From positions 62,001-126,000 of the forward strand of contig NZ_MRST01000018.1 in NCBI RefSeq assembly GCF_001902145.1: a stretch of 64,000 nt of DNA, given 5' to 3'. The translations under genes and the position numbers were made by a program. Under the pieces are notes generated by a model. It saw nothing but the letters and a program-made list of their open reading frames with translations, did not search any database and had not been told where the DNA came from. Shown one piece after another: positions 54,404 to 62,751 of the stretch. This DNA comes from Pseudomonas fluorescens. Its GTDB lineage: Bacteria; Pseudomonadota; Gammaproteobacteria; Pseudomonadales; Pseudomonadaceae. How positions within the stretch are numbered: position 1 is the stretch's first letter; each line of letters starts with the position of its first letter.

Positions 54404-54772
54404 AAACGTACTTCCTTGTTTGCAAGTGCATCAGTCTTTGTTCGATAGGAACCTCGCGGGCGAGGATAGTCCTATCACTCACCTCTTTTGAAGGCGTAAG
54501 AAAACTGACACAACTTGAAATCTTTCGTCTACATCTATTTCCATCGCACAATTGTGACGCAGGTTCAAGTTGCAGAAGTCGAGCGCAGTGTTTATTGGGG
54601 GCCGTTGCGTTTGTGTGGCCGAATCGGCACAGAGCACTATTTAAATATTAAATACAAGTAAAGCCGCTCTAAGCGAACGGCCCACTTAATTAATGGATCC
54701 AATATATTGTCACGGTGTCATTAGCAACATTAAAGAGCCACTATTCGCACTAATAAAGTGCGCTGTCCCCCA
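54404..54772 (-). promoter_or_regulatory. Gene-free control region upstream of aprA, with leader hairpin
   Basis: 369 bp without a gene. Between 54444 and 54476 an inverted repeat, GATAGGA/TCCTATC outside and CTCGC-GG-GCGAG inside, can form a hairpin in the aprA leader about 40 bases ahead of the start codon. The region beyond, 54520-54760, is AT-rich for this genome and must contain the promoter; I cannot pick -35 and -10 boxes with confidence. The convergent end of the P1 peptidase gene lies at 54773 with no obvious terminator. Confidence 0.5.
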
Positions 54773-55876
54773 TTACCGGGACATACTCCAGCCACACTGT
54801 TGCAGGGCTGCCAAGAGGGTTTCGCCAGCCAGGCCCGGCACCTTGACGCCGTCTTGGGTGGTCATGTCTTCACCTGCCAGAATGGCGTTGATGATCGCCT
54901 CCTCCACCGCCTCTGCCGCCGCGCTGAACAGCGGCGAAATATGATCGTTGTTGACCATCTGCAACCCGGTGCTGAGCGGCAGGTCCTTGCGCCCATAGTC
55001 CGCTGGTGGCAAATCACGGTTACCGGTGGCAAACGCCAGGAACAGGTCGCCGCTGGAATCCTCGGTGCCGCCACCGGTGCGCGCGATGCCGATGGACGCG
55101 CGTTGTGCCAGGCGCTGGCATTGGTGGGGCAGCAAGGGTGCGTCCGTGGCGATGATCACCACGATGGAGCCCATGCCGGGCGTGCCACGCTCGGCAAAGG
55201 GCGAAGCAATGTCCATCAAGTGACGGCCCACAGGGTAGCCATCGACCCGCAGCTCCTGGCGCTTGCCATGGTTGGCCTGCACCAATACCCCGACAGTCCA
55301 GCCGCCCTGCTCTGCTGGCAACCGCCGTGACGCGGTGCCGATGCCGCCCTTGAACTCGTGGCAAATCATGCCGGTGCCACCGCCTACCGCGCCTTCCTGC
55401 ACCGGGCCGCTTTCAGCCTGGTCCAGGGCCTGGCGCACATGCTCTGGGCGCACATGTTGGCCCCAGATATCGTTGAGCAGGCCATCGTAGGTTTCCATGA
55501 CCACCGGCATGCACCAGTACACCGCAGGGTCCGCCAGGCGCTCGCGCTCCAGGGCGATCAGGCTGTCGCGCACCACCCCGATACTGTGGGTGTTGGTGAT
55601 GGCCATCGGCGTGGTCAACAGCCCCGCCTCGCTGATCCATTCAAGGCCCGTGGCGTCGCCGTTACCGTTGAGCACGTGGTAGCCAGCAAAACACGGTTGC
55701 TGGCGCGCTTCCCCGGCTCGCGGCTGGATCAGCGTGACGCCGGTGCGCACCTGCTTGCCGTCGACATGCGCCTTGAGCGTGGCATGGCCGACGCGAACCC
55801 CGGGAACATCGGTGATGGCATTGAGTTCGCCGGGCATGCCCAGCCCCAACGTAATGCCCAATTGACGTGCACGCAT
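54773..55876 (-). CDS. P1-family aminopeptidase (DmpA/BapA type, self-processing)
   Basis: 367 residues from the ATG at 55876 with AAGGAG five bases upstream. The N-terminus LNAITDVPGVRVGHATL and NTHSIGVVRDSLI are family hallmarks. The self-cleavage and nucleophile site is Gly236-Ser237 in RGTPGMGSIVVI; Asn203 precedes it in QANHGKRQELRV. These Ntn-fold enzymes cut N-terminal D-amino acids, L-amino-acid esters or beta-peptides. No signal peptide is visible, so a cytoplasmic location is likely. It follows an APC permease by 9 bp, suggesting uptake and cleavage of a small peptide or amide. Confidence 0.92.
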   Translation of the reverse strand: MRARQLGITLGLGMPGELNAITDVPGVRVGHATLKAHVDGKQVRTGVTLIQPRAGEARQQPCFAGYHVLNGNGDATGLEWISEAGLLTTPMAITNTHSIGVVRDSLIALERERLADPAVYWCMPVVMETYDGLLNDIWGQHVRPEHVRQALDQAESGPVQEGAVGGGTGMICHEFKGGIGTASRRLPAEQGGWTVGVLVQANHGKRQELRVDGYPVGRHLMDIASPFAERGTPGMGSIVVIIATDAPLLPHQCQRLAQRASIGIARTGGGTEDSSGDLFLAFATGNRDLPPADYGRKDLPLSTGLQMVNNDHISPLFSAAAEAVEEAIINAILAGEDMTTQDGVKVPGLAGETLLAALQQCGWSMSR

Positions 55877-55885
55877 ACCCACTCC

Positions 55886-57250
55886 TTACAATTTCTGAAA
55901 CGCCGGACTCAACCGGCCACTGATGCAATACAAAATCACCGACAGGGCCAGCAAGCCGATGATGATCATGATGTCGCGTACCGAGGCCTCCAGGATCAAG
56001 GTGACCAGCAGGTAACCGGCACCCAGTACCGCCAGCAATGCCGGCAGCGGCCATAACGGCATGCGATAGGGATGTTCGCGATCACGCAGCAGCACCCGGC
56101 TCATCAGCGCGCTCAGCGCCACCACCAGGTACACCAGCATGATCAGCAATACGCTGAACGACGTCAGGTCGGCCAGGTTCGAGCTGAAACTCAACAACGC
56201 CGAGGGTATCGCCAGGAACAGCGTCGCCAGCCACGGCGAGTCCCAGCGCGGGTGAATACGCGTGAACAGCTTGTTGATACTCGGCGTCCACAGCGCATCG
56301 CGACCGCTGCTGAACACCACCCGGCCAATCTGGATCACGATGGCAACGATGGCGTTGAACACCGACAGGAAAATCCCGGCACTCACCAGCCGCGACAAGG
56401 TTTCGTTGCCATGACTGGTCAACAGATAGCCGATCGGGTCGGGGCTGCTGATCATTGCGCTCAGGGAAGGCGCGCCGATCAACAGCGCGGTGATTGGCAC
56501 CAACTCGATGACCACCACCAACCCCAACGACCACAGCACCGCCTTGTGCACGCCCTTGCCGCCGCACTTCATGTCTTCGGCCAGCAACACCGCCGGGCCG
56601 TAGCCATTGAACGAGAACAGGCCGATGCCGACGGCGCCGATCACCAAGGCCCAGGGCGCCAGGTGCAACGCACCGTTTTCGACGATCTGCGGGTACAACA
56701 ACACACTGGCCGGCTGCACCGGGTTACCGAAGCCGATCACCACAATCACCAGCAACGCCGCCACTTCCAATAGCAGACAGGTGCCGGTAATCCAGGCGTT
56801 GAGCTTGATATTGAGGATGCCCAGGGCGTAGCTGCACACCACGATCACCAGGGCGACCGTTTGAGCATCGAATGTCGTGCCCAGGGCGTTATTCAGATAA
56901 GTCGCTGCACCGGTCGCCAATACCGGCGGGATAAACAACAACATCACCAGCACTGTCAGGAAGGTGGCATAACCGGCCATGCCACCAAACACACGCTTGG
57001 CATACACATACTCGCCGCCGGCGCTGTTATGGGCGCGGCCGAGTTCGGCGTAACAGAAGGCGAACATCAACGCGAGCAACGCCGCCATCACAAACGCCAG
57101 GAACACGCCACTGCCCGCCTGCTGGATGGCAAACGGGGCGATCACGAAGACGGAACTGGCCGGCGTTACCGCTGAAACGGTAATCGCCACGACATCAAAG
57201 ACGCTCAGGGTGGGCTTGAGCACGCCATCGGGCGCGGGGGTGGCACTCAT
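55886..57250 (-). CDS. APC-superfamily amino acid/polyamine permease
   Basis: 454 residues with about 12 predicted helices. The N-terminus LSVFDVVAITVSAVTPASSV, the segment AELGRAHNSAGGEYVYAKRV and LFSFNGYGPAVLLAEDMKCG fit the APC family. Located in the inner membrane; the substrate may be an amino acid, a small peptide derivative or a polyamine. It forms an operon with the P1 peptidase downstream and is divergent from a LuxR-type regulator whose start is 199 bp away, the obvious candidate for its control. Confidence 0.9.
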   Translation of the reverse strand: MSATPAPDGVLKPTLSVFDVVAITVSAVTPASSVFVIAPFAIQQAGSGVFLAFVMAALLALMFAFCYAELGRAHNSAGGEYVYAKRVFGGMAGYATFLTVLVMLLFIPPVLATGAATYLNNALGTTFDAQTVALVIVVCSYALGILNIKLNAWITGTCLLLEVAALLVIVVIGFGNPVQPASVLLYPQIVENGALHLAPWALVIGAVGIGLFSFNGYGPAVLLAEDMKCGGKGVHKAVLWSLGLVVVIELVPITALLIGAPSLSAMISSPDPIGYLLTSHGNETLSRLVSAGIFLSVFNAIVAIVIQIGRVVFSSGRDALWTPSINKLFTRIHPRWDSPWLATLFLAIPSALLSFSSNLADLTSFSVLLIMLVYLVVALSALMSRVLLRDREHPYRMPLWPLPALLAVLGAGYLLVTLILEASVRDIMIIIGLLALSVILYCISGRLSPAFQKL

Positions 57251-57449
57251 ATCGTTATCCTCTGTCGTTGTTTTTGGTGTGAGGCAGAAACGAAAAATGA
57301 TTGTTCCTCGGGATATGCTTCCCGTTGGACAGTGTCGACGTTATCGGCTGGCGGGGCTGCCGGCCAATTCCCCTATTGGCGTACTCCCCTTGACGGTGCC
57401 CGGCAGAAGCCTAACCCTTGGCCGATCATTTGAGGGTGGGGATGTTGAG

Positions 57450-58235
57450 ATGAGCCTGTTCCGGGAAATCGGTATGCACGCGGGGTTGGGCCGCACCCTG
57501 TCACAGATCGGCACCGAGCGGTTCTGGAAGCAACTGGTGTTGTTATTGCACCAGTGCCTGCCCTTCGATAATGCCCTGGCGATTTTCTACCCGCTGGATG
57601 GCCCGCCCCAGGCCCTGGAGGAGTACGACGCCCAACCCAGCAGCAAGCCGGCGTCGATGCTGGTGTACCTCAACGGCCTGTACCTGCTCGACCCGTTTTA
57701 CCAGGCGTGCCGCGAAAACTATGCCAGCGGCGTATACCGCCTGGAGGAAGTGGCGCCGGACCATTTTCGCCAGAGTGAGTACTTCCTCAATTACTTCCAC
57801 GACAATGTGCTGGAAGACGAAGTGCAATTGATCCTGCAACTGCCCGGCGTGGGCACGCTGTCGCTGTCGTTGGGCATGCAGCGGCGCTTCAGTTTCGAAG
57901 AAACCGGGCTGTTGACCACGCTATCGGCGTGGGTGTTGCCGCTCATGCACCAGCATTGGCAGCAAAGCACCCAGCGGGCACCGGCCATGGACAGCCAGAT
58001 TCGCGATGCCCTGAGTCATTTCGGCAGCGGTGTGCTGTCGGACCGCGAGCTGGAAGTCGCCCGGCTGGTGTTGCGTGGGTTCTCCTCCAAGGCCATGGCC
58101 GAACGCTTGAAGATCTCGCCGGACACCGTAAAAGTGCACCGCAGGCATTTGTACGCCAAGCTGGACATTTCGTCGCAGCCCGAGTTGTTTTCACTATTCA
58201 TCCAGTCATTGGGGCATGACCTGGAGAACCCATAA
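57450..58235 (+). CDS. LuxR-type regulator, paralogue of the one at 423-1262
   Basis: 261 residues from the ATG at 57450 (GGGGA upstream); the frame is open back to 57126 but that overlaps the permease gene antisense. The HTH is LSDRELEVARLVLRGFSSKA, MAERLKISPDTVKVHRRHLY, AKLDISSQPELFSLFIQSLG. The N-terminal domain shares GLYLLDPFYQACRENYASGV and VAPDHFRQSEYF with the first regulator. No AHL-binding motif was seen. Divergent from the APC permease and convergent with a polyamine-binding protein, it probably regulates uptake and catabolism of a nitrogen compound. Confidence 0.9.
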   Translation: MSLFREIGMHAGLGRTLSQIGTERFWKQLVLLLHQCLPFDNALAIFYPLDGPPQALEEYDAQPSSKPASMLVYLNGLYLLDPFYQACRENYASGVYRLEEVAPDHFRQSEYFLNYFHDNVLEDEVQLILQLPGVGTLSLSLGMQRRFSFEETGLLTTLSAWVLPLMHQHWQQSTQRAPAMDSQIRDALSHFGSGVLSDRELEVARLVLRGFSSKAMAERLKISPDTVKVHRRHLYAKLDISSQPELFSLFIQSLGHDLENP

Positions 58236-58254
58236 ACCTCATTCGAGCCAAAAG

Positions 58255-58280
58255 CGGGGTTGGCGCCTGTCAACGCCCCG
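58255..58280. terminator. Hairpin at the convergent ends of the LuxR and binding-protein genes
   Basis: CGGGGTTG (58255-58262) and CAACGCCCCG (58271-58280) pair with one bulged base. The element includes the stop codon of the binding-protein gene on the reverse strand. Confidence 0.4.
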
Positions 58281-59349
58281 TGCGTATGGTATTCCACACC
58301 CGAGTACGCACCCGGTCGATATTCAACGGCATGGCTTGCAGTGCAAAGAGCTTGTCCATCATTTCCGGGCTCGGATACACCTTGGTGTCGGCCTTGATCG
58401 CCGGGTCTACCAGGCTGTCGGCCGCCGCGTTGCCGTTAGCGTAGTGCACGTAGTTGGTGACACTCGCCATCACGTCGGGGCGCAGCAGATAGTTCATGAA
58501 CGCATAGCCGGCTTTTTCATCCGGCGCGTCGGCGGGCATGGCGACCATGTCGAACCAGATCGCCGCGCCTTCCTTGGGAATGTTGTAGCCGATATTCACG
58601 CCGTTCCTGGCTTCCTTGGCGCGGCTTTCGGCCTGCAGGATGTCGCCGGAGAAACCGACGGCCACGCAGATATCACCATTGGCCAGGTCAGCGGTGTATT
58701 TGGATGAGTGGAAATACGCCACGTAAGGCCGCACTTGCATCAGCAGGGCTTCGGCCTTCTTGTAGTCCTCGGCTTTTTTGCTGTGGTGCGGCAAACCCAG
58801 GTAATTCAGCGCGGCTGGCAGCAGTTCGGGGCCGTTGTCGAGGATGGCAACCCCGCATTTCTGCAGCTTGGCCATGTTTTCCGGCTTGAAGATCAAGTCC
58901 CATGAATCCACCGGGGCGTTGTCTCCGAGCACCGCCTTGACCTTGTCGATGTTGTAGCCAATGCCGGTGCTGCCCCACAGGTACGGAAAGCCGTGGGCAT
59001 TTCCAGGGTCATTGTTTTCCACGGCCTTGAGCAGCACCGGGTTGAGGTTTTTCCAGTTGGGCAACTGGCTCTTGTCGAGCTTTTTAAGGGCGCCGCCCTG
59101 GATCTGCCGAGCCATGAAATGGTTGGAGGGAAACACCACGTCGTAACCCGATTTACCGGTCATCAGCTTGCCATCGAGGGTTTCGTTGCTGTCGTACAGG
59201 TCATAGGTGAAACCGATGCCGGTGTCTTTCTGGAAATTCCTGGTGGTATCCGGTGCGATGTAGTCCGACCAGTTATAGATCTTCACGGTCTCGGCGGCCT
59301 GGCTGGTAGTGGCCAGCAACATCATGGGCAACAGGGCAATGGCTTTCAT
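58270..59349 (-). CDS. Periplasmic polyamine-binding protein (PotF/SpuD-like)
   Basis: 359 residues with signal peptide ALLPMMLLATTSQAA. The mature N-terminus ETVKIYNWSDYIAPDTTRNF, then YDVVFPSNHFMARQIQGGAL, FPYLWGSTGIGYNIDKV and AGYAFMNYLLRPDVMASVTN, are typical of putrescine/spermidine binding proteins. It would hand polyamine to an ABC importer that is not encoded next to it. The genes upstream on the same strand (cupin and PuuB-like oxidase) support a polyamine catabolic unit. Confidence 0.93.
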   Translation of the reverse strand: MKAIALLPMMLLATTSQAAETVKIYNWSDYIAPDTTRNFQKDTGIGFTYDLYDSNETLDGKLMTGKSGYDVVFPSNHFMARQIQGGALKKLDKSQLPNWKNLNPVLLKAVENNDPGNAHGFPYLWGSTGIGYNIDKVKAVLGDNAPVDSWDLIFKPENMAKLQKCGVAILDNGPELLPAALNYLGLPHHSKKAEDYKKAEALLMQVRPYVAYFHSSKYTADLANGDICVAVGFSGDILQAESRAKEARNGVNIGYNIPKEGAAIWFDMVAMPADAPDEKAGYAFMNYLLRPDVMASVTNYVHYANGNAAADSLVDPAIKADTKVYPSPEMMDKLFALQAMPLNIDRVRTRVWNTIRTGR

Positions 59350-59409
59350 GGTTCGATTTCCTGGCGGTTTTAGGGCTGTTTTTATGGCAGGCGATCAAGG
59401 ATCAAAGCG

Positions 59410-59751
59410 TTACAGAATCAGGACGTAGGTCTTGCGCACGGTTTCCTGGATATCCCAGATACCGGTGCTATTGGCTGGCAACATCAGTGCGTCACCGGCT
59501 TGTATGTGCAGGGTTTCCCCGTTGTCGGGCGTGAAGGTGCAGCGCCCTTGGATGAAATGGCAAAACTCCTGGGACTTGATCTGCCGACGCCAGCGCCCCG
59601 GGGTGCAGGCCCAGATGCCGGTCTCGACCCCGTCGTTGCGCTCCACGCTCAGGGTCGAGGCCACGGCGATGGGCTCGCCCAGGGGCGCCGCCACCGGTGA
59701 TGAATCTGGCAGAGCGGTGTTCAGCGTGTCTTTGAACTGGGTGATGCTCAT
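59410..59751 (-). CDS. Small cupin-domain protein
   Basis: 113 residues, single cupin: GIWACTPGRWRRQIKSQEFC followed by HFIQGRCTFTPDNGETLHIQ and AGDALMLPANSTGIWDIQET. This matches the DUF861/(S)-ureidoglycine-type cupins that commonly accompany gamma-glutamylputrescine oxidase genes in Pseudomonas. The metal-ligand pattern is only partly kept, so activity is uncertain. It lies 26 bp after the oxidase gene and before the polyamine-binding protein. Confidence 0.85.
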   Translation of the reverse strand: MSITQFKDTLNTALPDSSPVAAPLGEPIAVASTLSVERNDGVETGIWACTPGRWRRQIKSQEFCHFIQGRCTFTPDNGETLHIQAGDALMLPANSTGIWDIQETVRKTYVLIL

Positions 59752-59777
59752 GGGTTTTCCCCTGTGGGTGGAACGAG

Positions 59778-61184
59778 TCAGTGCATGAAGCCTTCCATGA
59801 AACCGGCAACGCCGGTTGCCAGCTTGCGGCGCCAGGGCGGGGTGTTGGGGTTGGCCAACACCTGGTCTTCATGGACAAAGCTACGAATGATCGCGTTGTA
59901 ACCCAGCCAGCGGCACGGCTCGGGCTCCCAGGCCTTGAGCGCCTGGAGGCCGCCTTCGCGAATCACCCAGGGTTGTCGGGTCAGCGGGGTGTCGCGGCCC
60001 AGGATCAAGTCCGCCAGGGTGCGGCCGCCGAGGTTGGTGGCGCCCACGCCCTCCCCGCCATAACCGCCGGACAGTGCGATGCCAGTGGCGTGGTCACAGA
60101 GCATGTGCGGACGAAAACGGCGCGACATGCCCAGGTTGCCACCCCAGGAGTGGGTAATCCTGGCCTTTTTCAGTTGTGGGAAAAGCTCGCCAAACAGGTA
60201 GCGACGCAACTCCACTTCGCTGTCCGTCAGGTCGAAGTTGTGCCGTAACTTGCCGGCAAATTGATAGCCACCACGGGCGCCGAACACCAGGCGATTGTCG
60301 GCCGTACGCTGGCCGTAGGTGACTTGTCGGCTGCTCTCGCCAAAAGCCTGGCCCTGGCTGAGCCCGATTTCCTCCCAGGTGCTGGCAGGCAGCGGTTCGG
60401 TGGCGACGATCAAACTCTGCACCGGTAACTGGTAGCGGCCCAACGGCGGCAAGGTATTGGCATAACCCTCGACAGCTGGCACTACCCAGGCGGCGCGCAC
60501 GCAGGCCTTGGCAGTACGCAGGCTGCCGGACTGCCAATGGGTCACTGGGCTGTTTTCGTAAATGGTCACGCCCAGGTTCTCAACCGCCCGGGCCAGGCCA
60601 CGCACCAGTTTCGCCGGGTTGATGGTCGCGACATGAGGGGCATAGATGCCGCCATAAGGCTTGGCAATGCGGACCTGCTCGGCCAATTGCTGCGGGCTGA
60701 GCCAGCGGTAGTCGTCTTCGGTGAGGCCCTGGGCGTACAGCTTGTCCAGATAGCGGCGCAGGCTGCCTTCCTGCTCGGGGTAGCGTGCGGCGCAATACAA
60801 GGCGCCGCCTTTGCGGTAATCGCAGTCAATGCCTTCGCGCGCCAGCACCTGGGCTACTTCATCGGGAATGCCATGCAAGAGGTCAAACGAAGCGCGACGC
60901 TGCTGGGAGGCAAGTCCAGCCAGCAGACGGTCCTCTCCCAAGAGGTTGCCCATCAACCAGCCACCATTGCGCCCGGATGCGCCGAAACCGGCTGTTTGCG
61001 CCTCGATGATTGCAATTTTCAGCTCGGGAGCCTGGCGCTTCAGGTAATAGGCGGTCCACAGGCCGGTGTAGCCCGCGCCAATAATCGCCACATTGACGTC
61101 CAGGTCGTGTTCCAGCGACGGGCGCGCTACCAGCGGGTCGTCCAACTGGTCCATCCATAAACTGATACTGCGCCATGCTGGCAT
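59778..61184 (-). CDS. FAD-dependent oxidoreductase, gamma-glutamylputrescine oxidase-like (PuuB/DAO family)
   Basis: 468 residues from the ATG at 61184, with GGGGGA upstream. The dinucleotide-binding motif is VAIIGAGYTGLWTAYYL near residue 33, followed by IIEAQTAGFGASGRNGGWLM and the C-terminal FAD contact GIALSGGYGGEGVGATNLGG. The family oxidises primary or secondary amines such as gamma-glutamylputrescine with release of hydrogen peroxide. Neighbours (cupin, polyamine-binding protein) agree with polyamine breakdown. Convergent with nothing; the AraC regulator ends 50 bp upstream on the same strand. Confidence 0.9.
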   Translation of the reverse strand: MPAWRSISLWMDQLDDPLVARPSLEHDLDVNVAIIGAGYTGLWTAYYLKRQAPELKIAIIEAQTAGFGASGRNGGWLMGNLLGEDRLLAGLASQQRRASFDLLHGIPDEVAQVLAREGIDCDYRKGGALYCAARYPEQEGSLRRYLDKLYAQGLTEDDYRWLSPQQLAEQVRIAKPYGGIYAPHVATINPAKLVRGLARAVENLGVTIYENSPVTHWQSGSLRTAKACVRAAWVVPAVEGYANTLPPLGRYQLPVQSLIVATEPLPASTWEEIGLSQGQAFGESSRQVTYGQRTADNRLVFGARGGYQFAGKLRHNFDLTDSEVELRRYLFGELFPQLKKARITHSWGGNLGMSRRFRPHMLCDHATGIALSGGYGGEGVGATNLGGRTLADLILGRDTPLTRQPWVIREGGLQALKAWEPEPCRWLGYNAIIRSFVHEDQVLANPNTPPWRRKLATGVAGFMEGFMH

Positions 61185-61234
61185 GCCAGGTTCCCCCTAC
61201 CTCGGTTCGATAGGGCCGATCCTAGAGCGCAGCG

Positions 61235-62044
61235 TCAGGGGTTGTCTTGCGCGCGTGCACGCACAGAAATTTGTTTGAGGTACGCCTTGGGCGATTGCCC
61301 GGTGTGCTGGCGAAAAGCGCTGTAGAACGCCGAGAGTGAATTGAAACCGGCGGCAAAGGCCAACTCATCGACTTTGACCGGCGCGGTGGCGTGGTCCAGC
61401 GCGGCCAGTACATGCTGGAGTCGCGCCTGATTGACGTAGCGATAGAAGCTCTGCCCCAGCACCTGGTTCAACAGATAGGACATCTGGTTGCGACTGTAGC
61501 CACAGGCCTTGGCGACCCGTTGCAGGTCCAGCTCCGGATCCAGATACGGCTGCTGACGCTCGAAATATTGTTGCAGGTCATTGGCCATATAACCCAACTG
61601 CTGGGGCGACAAACCCAGGCGGCTGACCGTGGGACGCAGCGCCTGGGTCGGTTGCTCGTGCACCAGAGATGCATATTCATTCACCCGCCAGATCAACCCG
61701 TCGCGCACCGTAATGGCCTCACTGGTACGAAACGACACCAGGCCCTGGCCGCCACGCAAGGTAATGCGGTACTGGATAAACGCGGTATCGCCATCGACGC
61801 GGATGCGATCAGTGTGTTCAATCGCCTCATCTGCCTCACGAGGCATGCTGGCCTGCAAGTACTCGCGCAACTCGGCATAGCCCACCACACGGTTCTGGAA
61901 GAAATCGTGGTACAGGATCTCGGGGTGGTAGTAAGCCATCACCCCGTCCAGATCGCGATGTCGCCAGCACAGGTGATGGCGCAGCACCAGCGCGCCGGTA
62001 GCGTGGGAATTGTGACACTCATCGTCTGGAGCGATGTCGGACAT
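61235..62044 (-). CDS. AraC-family regulator with N-terminal SnoaL/NTF2-like domain
   Basis: 269 residues. Residues about 20-130 look like a SnoaL-type alpha+beta barrel: HRDLDGVMAYYHPEILYHDF, DRIRVDGDTAFIQYRITL and SEAITVRDGLIWRVNEY. Residues about 160-260 are a standard AraC HTH pair: LDLQRVAKACGYSRNQMSYL, and VDELAFAAGFNSLSAFYSAF ending GQSPKAYLKQ. The ligand-binding cupin usual in AraC proteins is replaced by this domain, which may bind a hydrophobic or aromatic small molecule. It precedes the polyamine oxidase gene and may regulate it. Confidence 0.88.
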   Translation of the reverse strand: MSDIAPDDECHNSHATGALVLRHHLCWRHRDLDGVMAYYHPEILYHDFFQNRVVGYAELREYLQASMPREADEAIEHTDRIRVDGDTAFIQYRITLRGGQGLVSFRTSEAITVRDGLIWRVNEYASLVHEQPTQALRPTVSRLGLSPQQLGYMANDLQQYFERQQPYLDPELDLQRVAKACGYSRNQMSYLLNQVLGQSFYRYVNQARLQHVLAALDHATAPVKVDELAFAAGFNSLSAFYSAFRQHTGQSPKAYLKQISVRARAQDNP

Positions 62045-62301
62045 ATCGGGCTCTACGGCGGGGAAAATGCTCGAGGATGCCGAAGTTTACCCTTCCCTTC
62101 AATGGTCAGATCGAGCGTCTGACTAATGGCCTTTTGCCTATTCCTCTGTAGGACATGATCCATATCAAAACTCGGCGAAAGAACCGCCGAACGGGCCGAA
62201 AAAAGTCACCTCGCAGTTGCGAACGAATGCTATTTTTAAGCCCTTAGCTGTCATGACCAACGACGGTCCTGACCCCTGCCGCGAGCTAAAGGAAGCGCTC
62301 A

Positions 62302-62574
62302 ATGAACAAGGTGGGCAACATGAACAAAGTGACATTCCCCAACGCCTGCCAGCTGATGCGCTGGCATTTTCACCCGATGGGCTTCGAGGGCAGCATGGAC
62401 GCCCCCGGCAGCATGATCGCCCGCCTGTTCGACCGGGCCAGCGGCGAGACATTGATCGCCATCGCGGGGATCCCATGTGCAACGGTGATGAACGCGGCTG
62501 ATGTGGAGCGCATCATCGAGGCAGTGGAAGATGAATTGGAGAGTTTCGTGCCGCCGGTTTCGTTGCGGGCCTGA
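62302..62574 (+). CDS. DUF1652 family protein
   Basis: 90 residues; AAAGGAAG stands six bases before the ATG at 62302 (a second ATG at 62320 is possible). The sequence CQLMRWHFHPMGFEGSMDAP, then LIAIAGIPCATVMNAADVER and IIEAVEDELESF, fits the small DUF1652 family that is nearly confined to Pseudomonas. Function unknown. Followed by a REPIN. Confidence 0.85.
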   Translation: MNKVGNMNKVTFPNACQLMRWHFHPMGFEGSMDAPGSMIARLFDRASGETLIAIAGIPCATVMNAADVERIIEAVEDELESFVPPVSLRA

Positions 62575-62602
62575 ATAGTATTGAAGGGGCCAGCCCCAGC
62601 GC

Positions 62603-62702
62603 CTGTAGGAGCGAGCTTGCTCGCGAAAAGCGTCAACGATAACGCGTGTTTCCTGGATAAACGCGGCGCTTATGGTTTTTCGCGAGCAAGCTCGCTCCTA
62701 CA
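62603..62702. repeat. REPIN
   Basis: TGTAGGAGCGAGCTTGCTCG and CGAGCAAGCTCGCTCCTACA about 60 bp apart; inner CGTCAACGATAACGCG as in the 44839 copy. Lies between the DUF1652 gene and the convergent helicase gene. Confidence 0.93.
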
Positions 62703-62751
62703 GATATTGGGGCAAGCCCCCTGCCACATTCAGCTGTGTGTCAGCTGAAGG

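Noticed and set aside
12928..62702. The repeated GTAGGAGCGAGC pairs as a dispersed CRISPR or phage attachment sites.
   Set aside because: Arms are inverted, spacing is constant and cores are conserved, as in REPINs; there are no direct repeats with unique spacers and no cas or integrase genes.
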